A stretch of DNA of 64,000 nucleotides, taken from contig NZ_VVIP01000040.1 in assembly GCF_009650435.1 (NCBI RefSeq), forward strand, positions 62,001 through 126,000, given 5' to 3'. How positions within the stretch are numbered: the stretch's first letter is position 1; each line of letters begins with the position of its first letter. The notes under the pieces are model-generated. The model worked only from the letters and a program-made list of their open reading frames with translations. It was not told the DNA's origin and ran no database searches. Shown piece by piece: positions 26,487 to 34,407 of this stretch. Both the position numbers and the translations under genes were made by a program. This DNA is from Foetidibacter luteolus (GTDB lineage: Bacteria; Bacteroidota; Bacteroidia; Chitinophagales; Chitinophagaceae).

Positions 26487-27206
26487 TTAAAATTCATCCC
26501 ATAAATTTTTCAAGAATGGAAAAGTTTTTTCACCGGTTTCGTAGTAACGGGCGGACGAATACTGGTACTCGTATGGATATTTGGCAAGCCGCCATTTTCC
26601 GGAAACAGGGTTGTTGTGGAGGTAATTCAACTTTTGTACGGCTATTTCTTTATTGAATAAGGAGATTGCCAGTGAATCGCGTTGCCAAAACTCATATTGC
26701 TTATTAGGTGCATTGATAGCATAGGAAGACAATCCGGTTGGGTTATGTTGCAGCAGCATCTTTTTATAGGTATGTGCTGTGAATTTAAGCAGAGACGCAT
26801 GGGGAGATTCTTTGCCGTTTAACTCATTAACCCGCCAGATAAAGTGTAGGTGGTTGGGCATAATGACAAAGGCAAACACATCTACTTTTTGTTTGTCGGA
26901 AAGAAACTGAAGCGACTGGATGATCACATTTTTATATACATCGCTGATCAGAAGCTGTTGCCATTTGTTAATAGTCGCCGTCCAAAAATATATTTCTCCA
27001 GGATTGACATTCGATTTTCTCTGGTACAAAGCATAGGGTATTGGTACGGAATAAATATAGGGATTATCGGAAGAAAGCTTAAAATGTATCTGCCTTTTGT
27101 TTGCTAAATACCGGTGCGTGGAGACACGCACCGAGGGGGGAATTGACATGCAATGACCGAAGGAAAATGAAGCATACATAGGAAAACCCCTGGTGCGTGT
27201 CTCCAC
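26487..27206 (-). CDS. REP-associated tyrosine transposase (RAYT, IS200/IS605-like Y1)
   Basis: Up to 239 residues. The HUH site is in VIMPNHLHFIWR, the catalytic tyrosine is probably in FTAHTYKKMLL, and the C-terminal YLHNNPVSGKWRL is the usual end of the family. RAYTs are single-copy, domesticated-looking transposases that cut and move REP palindromes. The extended open frame runs upstream through a palindrome at 27113-27132, so its first ~33 codons are translated repeat; the genuine start is probably later, for example the TTG at 27029. Element B palindromes on both sides are its predicted substrates. No terminal inverted repeats of an IS are seen. Confidence 0.85.
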   Translation of the reverse strand: METRTRGFPMYASFSFGHCMSIPPSVRVSTHRYLANKRQIHFKLSSDNPYIYSVPIPYALYQRKSNVNPGEIYFWTATINKWQQLLISDVYKNVIIQSLQFLSDKQKVDVFAFVIMPNHLHFIWRVNELNGKESPHASLLKFTAHTYKKMLLQHNPTGLSSYAINAPNKQYEFWQRDSLAISLFNKEIAVQKLNYLHNNPVSGKWRLAKYPYEYQYSSARYYETGEKTFPFLKNLWDEF

Positions 27207-27403
27207 GCACCAGTTTCAAATCCATGGTGTGCTCCCCCACGCAATCAAAAATCCGTGGTGCGTGTATTCTGGCAACACGTAATAGCCGTAGTGTGTCTCC
27301 AAGCATCAGCAGGCTGAAATCAAATGTGCCTTTTTATGTTCAGGATGCCGGTGCGTGAAGACACGCACCGGGGGAGTCCATTGGTGCCTGTACCCACGCA
27401 CCG
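27113..27403. repeat. Element B palindrome field, right side
   Basis: Perfect palindromes at 27113-27132, 27192-27211 and 27350-27369, plus decayed ones near 27225, 27253 and 27382. Spacers repeat those on the left side of the transposase (GAAGGAAAATGAAGCATACA..., CATCAGCAGGCTGAAATCAAATG). Confidence 0.85.
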
Positions 27404-27434
27404 GGAGCAAAAGAACGATGTGCGCCAAAAGGCA

Positions 27435-29306
27435 TTACTTCCCAACCCAAAAGTTATCACTCTTATCAACATCCGCGTTGTAAAAGCTTCCCAGTTCTAT
27501 CTTGGTTATTTTCTTAGCTGCCGGTAATGGCAGTGTAACCGTTGTGTTGCCTTGCTGCCAAACGGCAATGGTTCGGTGTATTGATTGTGTTGTGTTATCC
27601 GTAAAGTGTAGGGTGAGGTCTATGGGCACGGGCTTGCTGCCTTTGGATGCGATGGTTACCTGTTTGGCTGTTACATTGGTGATACCCAGGTCTGGATAAC
27701 CGGCATCGAAGAACCAGCGTTTCCAGAACCAGTTGAGATTGACACCGGCGGCCTGGTTGATGCAGTTGAAAAAGTCGTAGGGCAGGGGATGTTTACCGTT
27801 CCAGGTTTTGATATAATGATGCAGGGCCTTAATGAACAGTTCATCGCCCAGCATATCTTTTACATACAGGTAACCCAGGGCGGGTTTGGGATAAGAATTA
27901 ATAGAAAATGCTGTTTCTTCTTCATAATAAATGCCCTGCAGTTGTGTGGTGGGCGTCATGATGGGCAGGTCAATTTCTTTGCCGGCGGCAGATTCATATC
28001 CGGCCATGGCAAAACTGTCAATAATGCCCGGCAGGTATATGGGCGTGAGCAACCACTCTCCAATTGTTGCCCAGCCCTCATCCATCCAGCCATATTTGGT
28101 TTCGTTAATACCCATGTAAAAAGGAAACATGGTGTGAAATATTTCATGAGAGGTTAACGAAAAGCTGGCCAGCGCCCCATGCTGCGGTACGTCATTTACC
28201 ATCATGGGGTATTCCATTTTGTCCAGCCCGTCAAATACAGTTTCGTGGCTGTAAGGGTAGGGCCATTTGGGAAATTGGAAACTCATCAGCTCTACCGTTT
28301 TCCGGGCTTCGGCTATTACATCGGTATAGTCTGTGTGCATGGGATTGTAAACAGCATCAACCCTGGTGCGCCTGCCCGTGGCAGAATCTACCACAAGGCT
28401 TGTGGATTGCCAGGTATAATGGTTGCTGATAGCAAAAGCGAAATCAGTAACCTGTTTCGCTTCAAAACGAAAAGTATTGATGGGTTTGGCAACGGTGAAA
28501 TCTTTTTGTTGCAGGTTTTGGCTATCAATAATGGTAACAATATCATCCTTTGTTTCTGCAGTTGTAATGCGGCTGCAAATGGCAGGTGTATATACCTCGC
28601 TGCAGTTTTTTAAATCGCCCGTGGCCCATACGGCATAACCGGTGGGAACGGATATATCAACGTTGAAATCGCAGAAGTCATGGTAAAACTCATAAGTGCC
28701 CAGGTACTCGTTCCTATTCCAGCCATCTACATCGTCGTACACGGTAATGCGTGGAAAACTGTAAGCAATAAAATAAGCGCCTTCTTCTATTTCACCAGTT
28801 CTTATATGCGATGTTTTGTTTAATGTGTAAGAATATTCTATCGTAAAATGTATTTGTTGGCTGGGGAATAGCGGAGGTACCGGCACCGTCATGTTAGTGC
28901 CCTGGATAATAGCCTCGCCGGCATCCTGCGGCTGGTTATTGACAGACAGTTTTTCTATGGCCATGCCTTTGCTTACATCCTGCTCTTCTACCGGGTAAAC
29001 CCGCATGGCGCCAGCCTTATACAGGTTGGGGTATAATTTGAATACAATTTCTTTTAATGTATCAGGGCTTTGATTATAATAATTTATATCAACTGTTCCG
29101 CTGATAAGCCTGGTAGCAGGGTTAAAGTTGATGCTGATTTTGTATGCTGCCCTGTTCTGCCAGTACCTGCTGCCGGGTTGCCCTGTATTGCTGCGTGTAT
29201 CTCTGTTAAATGCGGCCTGTATATTTCTTGCAACAGGAAGTGTTACCTGTGCGGATACATGTAATGTAAGCAGTATAAAAATGGCGGTAATCAATTTCAT
29301 GAGCAT
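27435..29306 (-). CDS. Secreted M1-family metallopeptidase (gluzincin aminopeptidase-like)
   Basis: A 623-residue protein with a signal peptide (about 1-20, HVSAQ). The substrate-binding loop DGLDKMEYPMM (359-369) replaces the classical GAMEN, as in many bacterial M1 proteins. The zinc site HEIFH is at 387-391 with the third ligand E410 exactly 18 residues later (HExxH-x18-E). It likely trims peptides in the periplasm or outside the cell. Two in-frame ATGs (29306 and 29300) are possible; either keeps the signal peptide. No type IX sorting domain is seen. Confidence 0.9.
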   Translation of the reverse strand: MLMKLITAIFILLTLHVSAQVTLPVARNIQAAFNRDTRSNTGQPGSRYWQNRAAYKISINFNPATRLISGTVDINYYNQSPDTLKEIVFKLYPNLYKAGAMRVYPVEEQDVSKGMAIEKLSVNNQPQDAGEAIIQGTNMTVPVPPLFPSQQIHFTIEYSYTLNKTSHIRTGEIEEGAYFIAYSFPRITVYDDVDGWNRNEYLGTYEFYHDFCDFNVDISVPTGYAVWATGDLKNCSEVYTPAICSRITTAETKDDIVTIIDSQNLQQKDFTVAKPINTFRFEAKQVTDFAFAISNHYTWQSTSLVVDSATGRRTRVDAVYNPMHTDYTDVIAEARKTVELMSFQFPKWPYPYSHETVFDGLDKMEYPMMVNDVPQHGALASFSLTSHEIFHTMFPFYMGINETKYGWMDEGWATIGEWLLTPIYLPGIIDSFAMAGYESAAGKEIDLPIMTPTTQLQGIYYEEETAFSINSYPKPALGYLYVKDMLGDELFIKALHHYIKTWNGKHPLPYDFFNCINQAAGVNLNWFWKRWFFDAGYPDLGITNVTAKQVTIASKGSKPVPIDLTLHFTDNTTQSIHRTIAVWQQGNTTVTLPLPAAKKITKIELGSFYNADVDKSDNFWVGK

Positions 29307-29449
29307 TAGCTTGTGGTAGCAGCTAATGTACTTAAAACTTTGCGTTTACAAAATGGAGGAGAGGGTTATGCAATATTATAGTAGCTGGTGACAATGTTAC
29401 AGTTGTGGCTCATCGTAATACTTTATACATGGGATACCGTGAAAGAGTT

Positions 29450-29531
29450 CAACCCTGCAGGGTTGGGCTGTCCCGGTTCGGTAACCCCGGTTTGCAACCG
29501 GGGCTATTCTTAGTAAAGCCTTTCAGGCTTT
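29450..29531. repeat. Three consecutive perfect palindromes
   Basis: CAACCCTGCAGGGTTG (29450-29465), CCCCGGTT-TGC-AACCGGGG (29485-29503) and AAAGCCT-TTC-AGGCTTT (29515-29531) follow each other within 82 bases. Each can form a hairpin. They lie between two divergent stretches of repeat DNA, with no gene. Confidence 0.7.
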
Positions 29532-29741
29532 ATAGAAAATTTTTTCTGGCTGGCATATTTTCTTGAAGCTTACTTAATAATATTGTCTGCCAGCCAGTAA
29601 CCATTAGTCCGCTACCCGGCTTTTGGCTTACATTAATTCCTGATGCAGTACCCATTAGCCTTAGGCTATTGCATAATTTCCGTATGTACTATAAAATCAG
29701 CTACACAACCTGCCTGCAAAGAGGCAACAGGCTTCACCATT

Positions 29742-29847
29742 GGGTGAGGGATTGAAGCGGATACCCCGGTGAGGCCATAGCAGCAGGGGCTTGTGCCGGA
29801 GTATGAGCGGAAAGCCCGACCCCTTGCGCAGCTTGGGGGCACCCCCA
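29742..29847 (-). repeat. Element C, copy 2
   Basis: Reverse orientation: GGGTGAGGGATTGAAGCGG at the left end, GCTTGGGGGCACCCCC at the right end. Very similar to copy 1 at 23120. Confidence 0.8.
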
Positions 29848-29887
29848 CAACAATTATTACGCAGTAACACAGCAAAAGAAGAGAAAT

Positions 29888-29922
29888 AAAAAAGGGCGCC
29901 TGAAGACGCCCTTTTTTATTAA
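29888..29922 (-). terminator. Intrinsic terminator of the M4 protease gene
   Basis: AAAAAGGGCG-CCTGAAGA-CGCCCTTTTTT makes a strong stem; on the minus strand it ends in a T run about 60 bases past the protease stop codon. Confidence 0.75.
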
Positions 29923-29977
29923 AATTTCAACAGGTTTTATAGCCATTTAAGTGCCGGCTATTGTTTGTTGACGAATT

Positions 29978-32245
29978 CTACCTGCTCTTGATAACCTTTT
30001 TTACCAGTTTAGAATCACCCATATTTACCTCAACCATGTACATGCCTGAAGCAAGTGCGGAGCCATCTACTGTTACCCTGTTAACACCTTTGATAAGGTT
30101 AACACCAGCCTGCCGTTGTACCCTTGCGCCATAGGAATTATACAGCACTATTTGCGCTTTTCCTTCCTTCTTTGCATTGATGGTTAATATGAAAGATTGC
30201 GCAAAAGGATTGGGCGATACTTCAACACCTGGTTCCTGCGCCAGCCTTTCCAGTTCGCCGGAATTGTCAACATTAACCGCTACAGGAGGCTTGATGCCCT
30301 TTTCAGGATCGCTCATGATTACCTGTTCGCCTGTAGTGCGCCATCTTGTGGATGAACATGGCTCCAGGTAAGCGATGAAGTTAGAGCCGCTTTGGGCAGT
30401 AAAGCCTGGCAACAGCCTTACGCGGTCACGGGCTGTAAAATATACAACCGATGCGCTTGGGGTAATGGTAGTAGCGCAGCCATTGCCACCATAAGTGGTT
30501 GAAATGGCCTGTACCCATGTGCCGTTAGCCGGATAATTGCCGCATGCGTTTTGTGTGTATGCAGGTGATTGCGCTTCAACACCTACGGCATGCCATGCAT
30601 CGCCTACGGAAATTATTTCCTGTGAGCATTGGCCGTATAGATCCCACGCAGCCTGTAGTGTAGCCCTTCTTGCATCTATGTATTGCGATGTGGAAGTAAG
30701 GTACTCGGTTAATGCACGGTAAGCTATAAGCCTGGCTTTAAACCGTGTAATGGCTGTTACATTGTATGCCTGGCCAAGGTCGTTCGTACCGCTGCCACCT
30801 TCTGACAACAGGTAGAACCAGTGATTTTGTACGCCGCTGTTGATGTGCACGCCGCCGTTATCGCCGCTGCCAATGTACCAGTTAGTGCCAAGGTAAGTAT
30901 CCGGGTCGCCATAAGCATTTGGGTTGGATAAGCTGCGGATAGCGCCCCTGTCTGCACCAACAAGATAGTCGTTAATACCCTCAGACCAGCTTTCAATCAT
31001 TTCGCCAAAAATATCGCTGAATGATTCGTTCAGGGCGCCTGATTCGTAGCTGTAAATTAAACCGGCTTCATCCTGTGTTACGCCATGTGCAAACTCGTGG
31101 CCCACTATATCGTTGGTGTTCCAGTCATCGGTGGATGAGTTGGTGTTTCCTGCATAAAAGATGGCGGAGTTACCGGTACAGCCCCAACAGGCGTTGTTAG
31201 AGCCTGCATTGGCATTGTTATAGGAGATCATGTCGCCGGCAGATCCATTCCAGCTTTGCCTGCCATGTTGGCCATTGAAATAATTATAAGTCATTTCTGT
31301 ACCCCACATGGCCTGTGTGGCAGAGCGTGTTAGCTCAGTAGCGCCCCAAACATTATCCAGGTCTGTATAATATGTATTGGATGCTCCACCGCCGCCACAA
31401 TTGTACACATACAGGTCTGTAGCCTGGCAGTTGTTGTGAGAGCGGTAAACGGTTCCCGTAAATTCGGTACTGATGTTTACCGTTCCGTTAAAAGCTGAAG
31501 TGCCACTTCCTGCAGAGCAAGCCATAGATATATTTACGTTGTGTATTACTTTGCCGGTAAGGGCATCTACATACACATTCTTTGCCATTACCTGGGATTG
31601 GTCAGGGTATATTTTAAAGAACCATGCCAGCCTGTAGTCAGTAGGTTTAAACTTACTATCGTTGCTGGAAGGAGCATATACCAATGACCCTTTAGGATAA
31701 TAAGTGGCTGAAGGATCTTTTTGCTGGCGTTTCAGCTCTTTTTCCATTTCCGGGTTTTGCCACAGGTATTTGCCTGCACCCATAAAAGCAATAGCCGCAT
31801 CCAGCGCCTGCTGCTCTGAAACACGTGCTGTATTGCCCAGGTTTAAGCCGGTAATAAGCCTGCCATTACCGGATTTCACAATCCTCTCCGGTTCCTGGTG
31901 AATAATATATTCTCCATATAACACCGGGATGTTTTTGTAATACTGCTGATAACGGTAGTGAGAAAAATTAAGCCTGTCTTTCTTGACCTTTTTTACCACC
32001 ATTTCATCGTCGTTCGCCAGGTCGAAAGCGGCTTTGTAATCTTTAAAAATAGATGTTGCTTTTATGGTAGAGTCTTCAAAGAAGTCTATCCATTCCCGTG
32101 TACTGCCGGCTTTGGCCATTTTTTTTAACCTGTCACTGAGCGGCGTTCCCTGCTGCGCTACAAGCTGGCCGGAAATAAACAAAATAAGCAGCAGTAGAAG
32201 CGGCGGCCGTATGTTTTCAGTGATGTATTTTATAAAGCTTTTCAT
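29978..32245 (-). CDS. Secreted M4 (thermolysin-like) metalloprotease with T9SS sorting domain
   Basis: A 755-residue preproenzyme: signal peptide (to about 30), FTP/PepSY-type propeptide (about 35-235), and catalytic domain with VGHEFAHGVTQ (zinc ligands H383, H387) and GALNESFSDIFG (third ligand E407). GVHINSGVQNHWFYLLSEGG near 480 supplies the active-site His region. The last ~80 residues (VEVSPNPFAQSFILTINA... GMYMVEVNMGDSKLVKKVIK) form a type A type IX secretion sorting domain, so the enzyme is exported through T9SS to the cell surface or medium. Expected role: bulk protein digestion. A terminator follows it. Confidence 0.93.
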   Translation of the reverse strand: MKSFIKYITENIRPPLLLLLILFISGQLVAQQGTPLSDRLKKMAKAGSTREWIDFFEDSTIKATSIFKDYKAAFDLANDDEMVVKKVKKDRLNFSHYRYQQYYKNIPVLYGEYIIHQEPERIVKSGNGRLITGLNLGNTARVSEQQALDAAIAFMGAGKYLWQNPEMEKELKRQQKDPSATYYPKGSLVYAPSSNDSKFKPTDYRLAWFFKIYPDQSQVMAKNVYVDALTGKVIHNVNISMACSAGSGTSAFNGTVNISTEFTGTVYRSHNNCQATDLYVYNCGGGGASNTYYTDLDNVWGATELTRSATQAMWGTEMTYNYFNGQHGRQSWNGSAGDMISYNNANAGSNNACWGCTGNSAIFYAGNTNSSTDDWNTNDIVGHEFAHGVTQDEAGLIYSYESGALNESFSDIFGEMIESWSEGINDYLVGADRGAIRSLSNPNAYGDPDTYLGTNWYIGSGDNGGVHINSGVQNHWFYLLSEGGSGTNDLGQAYNVTAITRFKARLIAYRALTEYLTSTSQYIDARRATLQAAWDLYGQCSQEIISVGDAWHAVGVEAQSPAYTQNACGNYPANGTWVQAISTTYGGNGCATTITPSASVVYFTARDRVRLLPGFTAQSGSNFIAYLEPCSSTRWRTTGEQVIMSDPEKGIKPPVAVNVDNSGELERLAQEPGVEVSPNPFAQSFILTINAKKEGKAQIVLYNSYGARVQRQAGVNLIKGVNRVTVDGSALASGMYMVEVNMGDSKLVKKVIKSR

Positions 32246-32269
32246 GATAGTTTTTTTTGATTGTCATAC

Positions 32270-33379
32270 TTATTTTTTCAATGCATCAATTTGCTGCTGC
32301 AGTTTCTTGTTCTCTTTGCTTAACTGAATAACATATAAAGTAAGTTCTTCAATCTTTTCCATCATGGCTTTGTTCATTTCAGCCACTTTAAGCCCTTCTT
32401 TTTCAACTTCGCTGGCGGGGGCAATACCCGGCAGGTGTTTGTTGTCGTTGATGTATTGTTCCAGGTCATCAATAGATCTCAGCTTATAATTTTTTTCAAA
32501 TACATAGTCGCACCAGCCGGTTTCTACACGTACTTCACGGGCCCTTATGGTACCGCACACATCCAGCCTGTAAGCGGGTGTTGTAGTGCCAATGCCTATG
32601 TTGCCGCTGCCGAGGTTAATGTGCATCCTGCTGATGCCTGCGCCCAGGAAGTCAAACTGGTCGGCGGGATCGGAATATTGCAATCCCCAGCTTGGAAACG
32701 CCGGAGAGTGGGCAATAACCATCCTGGCAGGGTTGGTTGTTCCGGAAGCAAACATGTACATCATGGGTGCGGGTGAAGCGCCCGGGTTGGCAAACTGTAT
32801 GGATTGTGAGCCAAGTGTGAAGGAAAGGTTGCCGTTAAGTGTCTGACTGCCGTTTACATGCAGCCTGGCATTAGGCACTGTTGTACCAATGCCCACATTG
32901 CCGTCCTGGGTAATGCTCATGCGCACCACAGCGGCGGCGGCGGCATCTTTTAAGGCACTCGGAGAAGTGGCGAATTGCATTCTGCCTGAAGTATTCTCTA
33001 AAGTGATGTAACCACCGTATCCGTCTGCCAAAGCTTTCCAGCCAGAGCTGCGGTAAACGTTGAAGCCAACTGCAGGATCATCATAAGTAAAGGCAATACC
33101 ACGGTTGTTGCTGCCCATAATGGCAGATGTATTGCTAAGGCCGCCATTAACAGTAAGTTTTGCCTTTACCGCAGATGTACCCAGGCTTAAATAGCCGGCA
33201 TTGGTAAGGCGCATTCTTTCCGTATTGTTTACAATAAACCTGATACCAAAATTGGTTTTTGTTCCAAACGTAGTGTCTTTGGTAGTACTGTTACCACCTA
33301 TAACCCATGACTGAGCGTTAATGTTTTGCGTAATGCATAGCATAAGCGTAGCTATTGCTATTGCAGATTTCTTTTTCAT
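32270..33379 (-). CDS. Secreted fibre-like surface protein with C-terminal coiled coil
   Basis: A 369-residue protein with a signal peptide (to about 23, NINAQ). The body has phage-tail-fibre-like repeats such as NVGIGTTVPNARLHVNG and NIGIGTTTPAYRLDVCGTIRAREV, a common Bacteroidota pattern. The end is a heptad coiled coil (ELTLYVIQLSKENKKLQQQI), typical of trimeric fibres, in the place where other family members carry a chaperone or sorting domain. It is 24 bases upstream of the M4 protease gene, so the two may be cotranscribed. Role in adhesion is inference. Confidence 0.75.
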   Translation of the reverse strand: MKKKSAIAIATLMLCITQNINAQSWVIGGNSTTKDTTFGTKTNFGIRFIVNNTERMRLTNAGYLSLGTSAVKAKLTVNGGLSNTSAIMGSNNRGIAFTYDDPAVGFNVYRSSGWKALADGYGGYITLENTSGRMQFATSPSALKDAAAAAVVRMSITQDGNVGIGTTVPNARLHVNGSQTLNGNLSFTLGSQSIQFANPGASPAPMMYMFASGTTNPARMVIAHSPAFPSWGLQYSDPADQFDFLGAGISRMHINLGSGNIGIGTTTPAYRLDVCGTIRAREVRVETGWCDYVFEKNYKLRSIDDLEQYINDNKHLPGIAPASEVEKEGLKVAEMNKAMMEKIEELTLYVIQLSKENKKLQQQIDALKK

Positions 33380-33964
33380 GTGTAAATTTTTTGTGCATTA
33401 AGATTTGTGTTTACTCCATTAAGGGGTTGAGGCTCACACTTTCCTTTATTTTACAGGCGGCAACAATCTGTGCAGATACTTGCACTATACCAAGTCCAGG
33501 TAAGAAGGTACATTAGTACAACGGGCAAAAGCCTCTACAGGCCCTATCTGTTTCCACGGCTGTATAGCCAGGTTACATATATGCTAATTGTACTAACAGT
33601 TGCTTTTGGTAATAAATAAAAGAGTTACATTTTAATCTGGTAAAAGATTAATTAATTAATAGGAGAGGACTTTTTTATCTCGCGGATGCCATAAAATTAT
33701 ACTTAGTAAAATAAAGATGCAAGTACTTCTGCAAAATTATTTTTAAAATAATCAATGCTGTAACGGCAAATGTTGATTTTTTATGGCTGTTTGTTGTGTG
33801 GCCGCGGTAATCATGGCTCCAGGGAAATTTTATAAGAATATTTCGCGGGGTACAAAGAAGATTTTTATTGATAAACTAACCTGCCCGTAAATGTTGAATG
33901 CCTTTCCAATTGACCGCTTAAAATCACAAATGCCTTTACAACTTCTTACTTTTTTTATCGAAGC

Positions 33965-34222
33965 ATGTCAATTACTATTCATGCAGGAGTATCAGCGTTT
34001 TGCTTAAAAGCAAATGCAAATAAAATGTGTCATCCTGCCTTAGGTAATGTGGCGGTAAAAAGTACACTTTCTGTTGCTAATGAAAGTCGTTTTTACCTTG
34101 TTTGCTGTGATGTGGCCAGGCTGCTTATTACGCAGGCTAAAGAGTTGTATATAAGCTACAGCGATCTGGAAGTTGCCCTTGAAAGCAAGGTGTTTGCTAT
34201 AGATGCCGCAACTATTGATTAA
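33965..34222 (+). CDS. Doubtful 85-residue open frame
   Basis: ATG-started frame MSITIHAGVSAFCLKANANKMC... with a plausible amphipathic C-terminal half (ELYISYSDLEVALESKVFAIDAA). No family recognised, no clear promoter, no conserved neighbours. It could be a small regulatory protein or chance; listed because composition is not obviously random. Confidence 0.25.
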   Translation: MSITIHAGVSAFCLKANANKMCHPALGNVAVKSTLSVANESRFYLVCCDVARLLITQAKELYISYSDLEVALESKVFAIDAATID

Positions 34223-34312
34223 TACTTGTCAACCTTTTATTGGGCAAGTGCTGGAGAGCAAAACTACGTCTGCATGCCGGGTATAATTTTCCTTTTACAG
34301 TACCGTTTTTCA

Positions 34313-34370
34313 TACACGAGGCTTTGTACTTTGAGATTCGCTATGCAGCTTTTCCCGCAGGGTAGGGGCA
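34313..34370 (+). repeat. Element A, 3' fragment
   Basis: GAGATTCGCTATGCAGCTTTTCCCGCAGGGTAGG matches the core 3' half of element A; the 5' half is decayed. It lies just beyond the stop of the TamB-like gene. Confidence 0.6.
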
Positions 34371-34407
34371 ATGCACAATTTGGAAAACTTATAAAAGATA
34401 ATGTGAT

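Larger units (their letters stand above)
29307..29977. other. 670-base gap with palindromes, element C and a terminator
   Basis: No gene. It holds three tandem palindromes (29450-29531), an element C copy (29742-29847) and the terminator at 29888-29922 that ends the M4 protease gene. Confidence 0.6.
33380..34407. other. 1-kb gap, AT-rich, mostly no gene
   Basis: Contains an AT-rich stretch (33590-33960) without features, a doubtful small open frame at 33965-34222, and an element A tail at 34313-34370. Confidence 0.5.

Noticed and set aside
26038..27403. Possible CRISPR array from regularly recurring 20-base palindromes
   Set aside because: Spacing is irregular, the spacers are themselves repeated, and a RAYT gene is embedded; this is a REP/BIME field.
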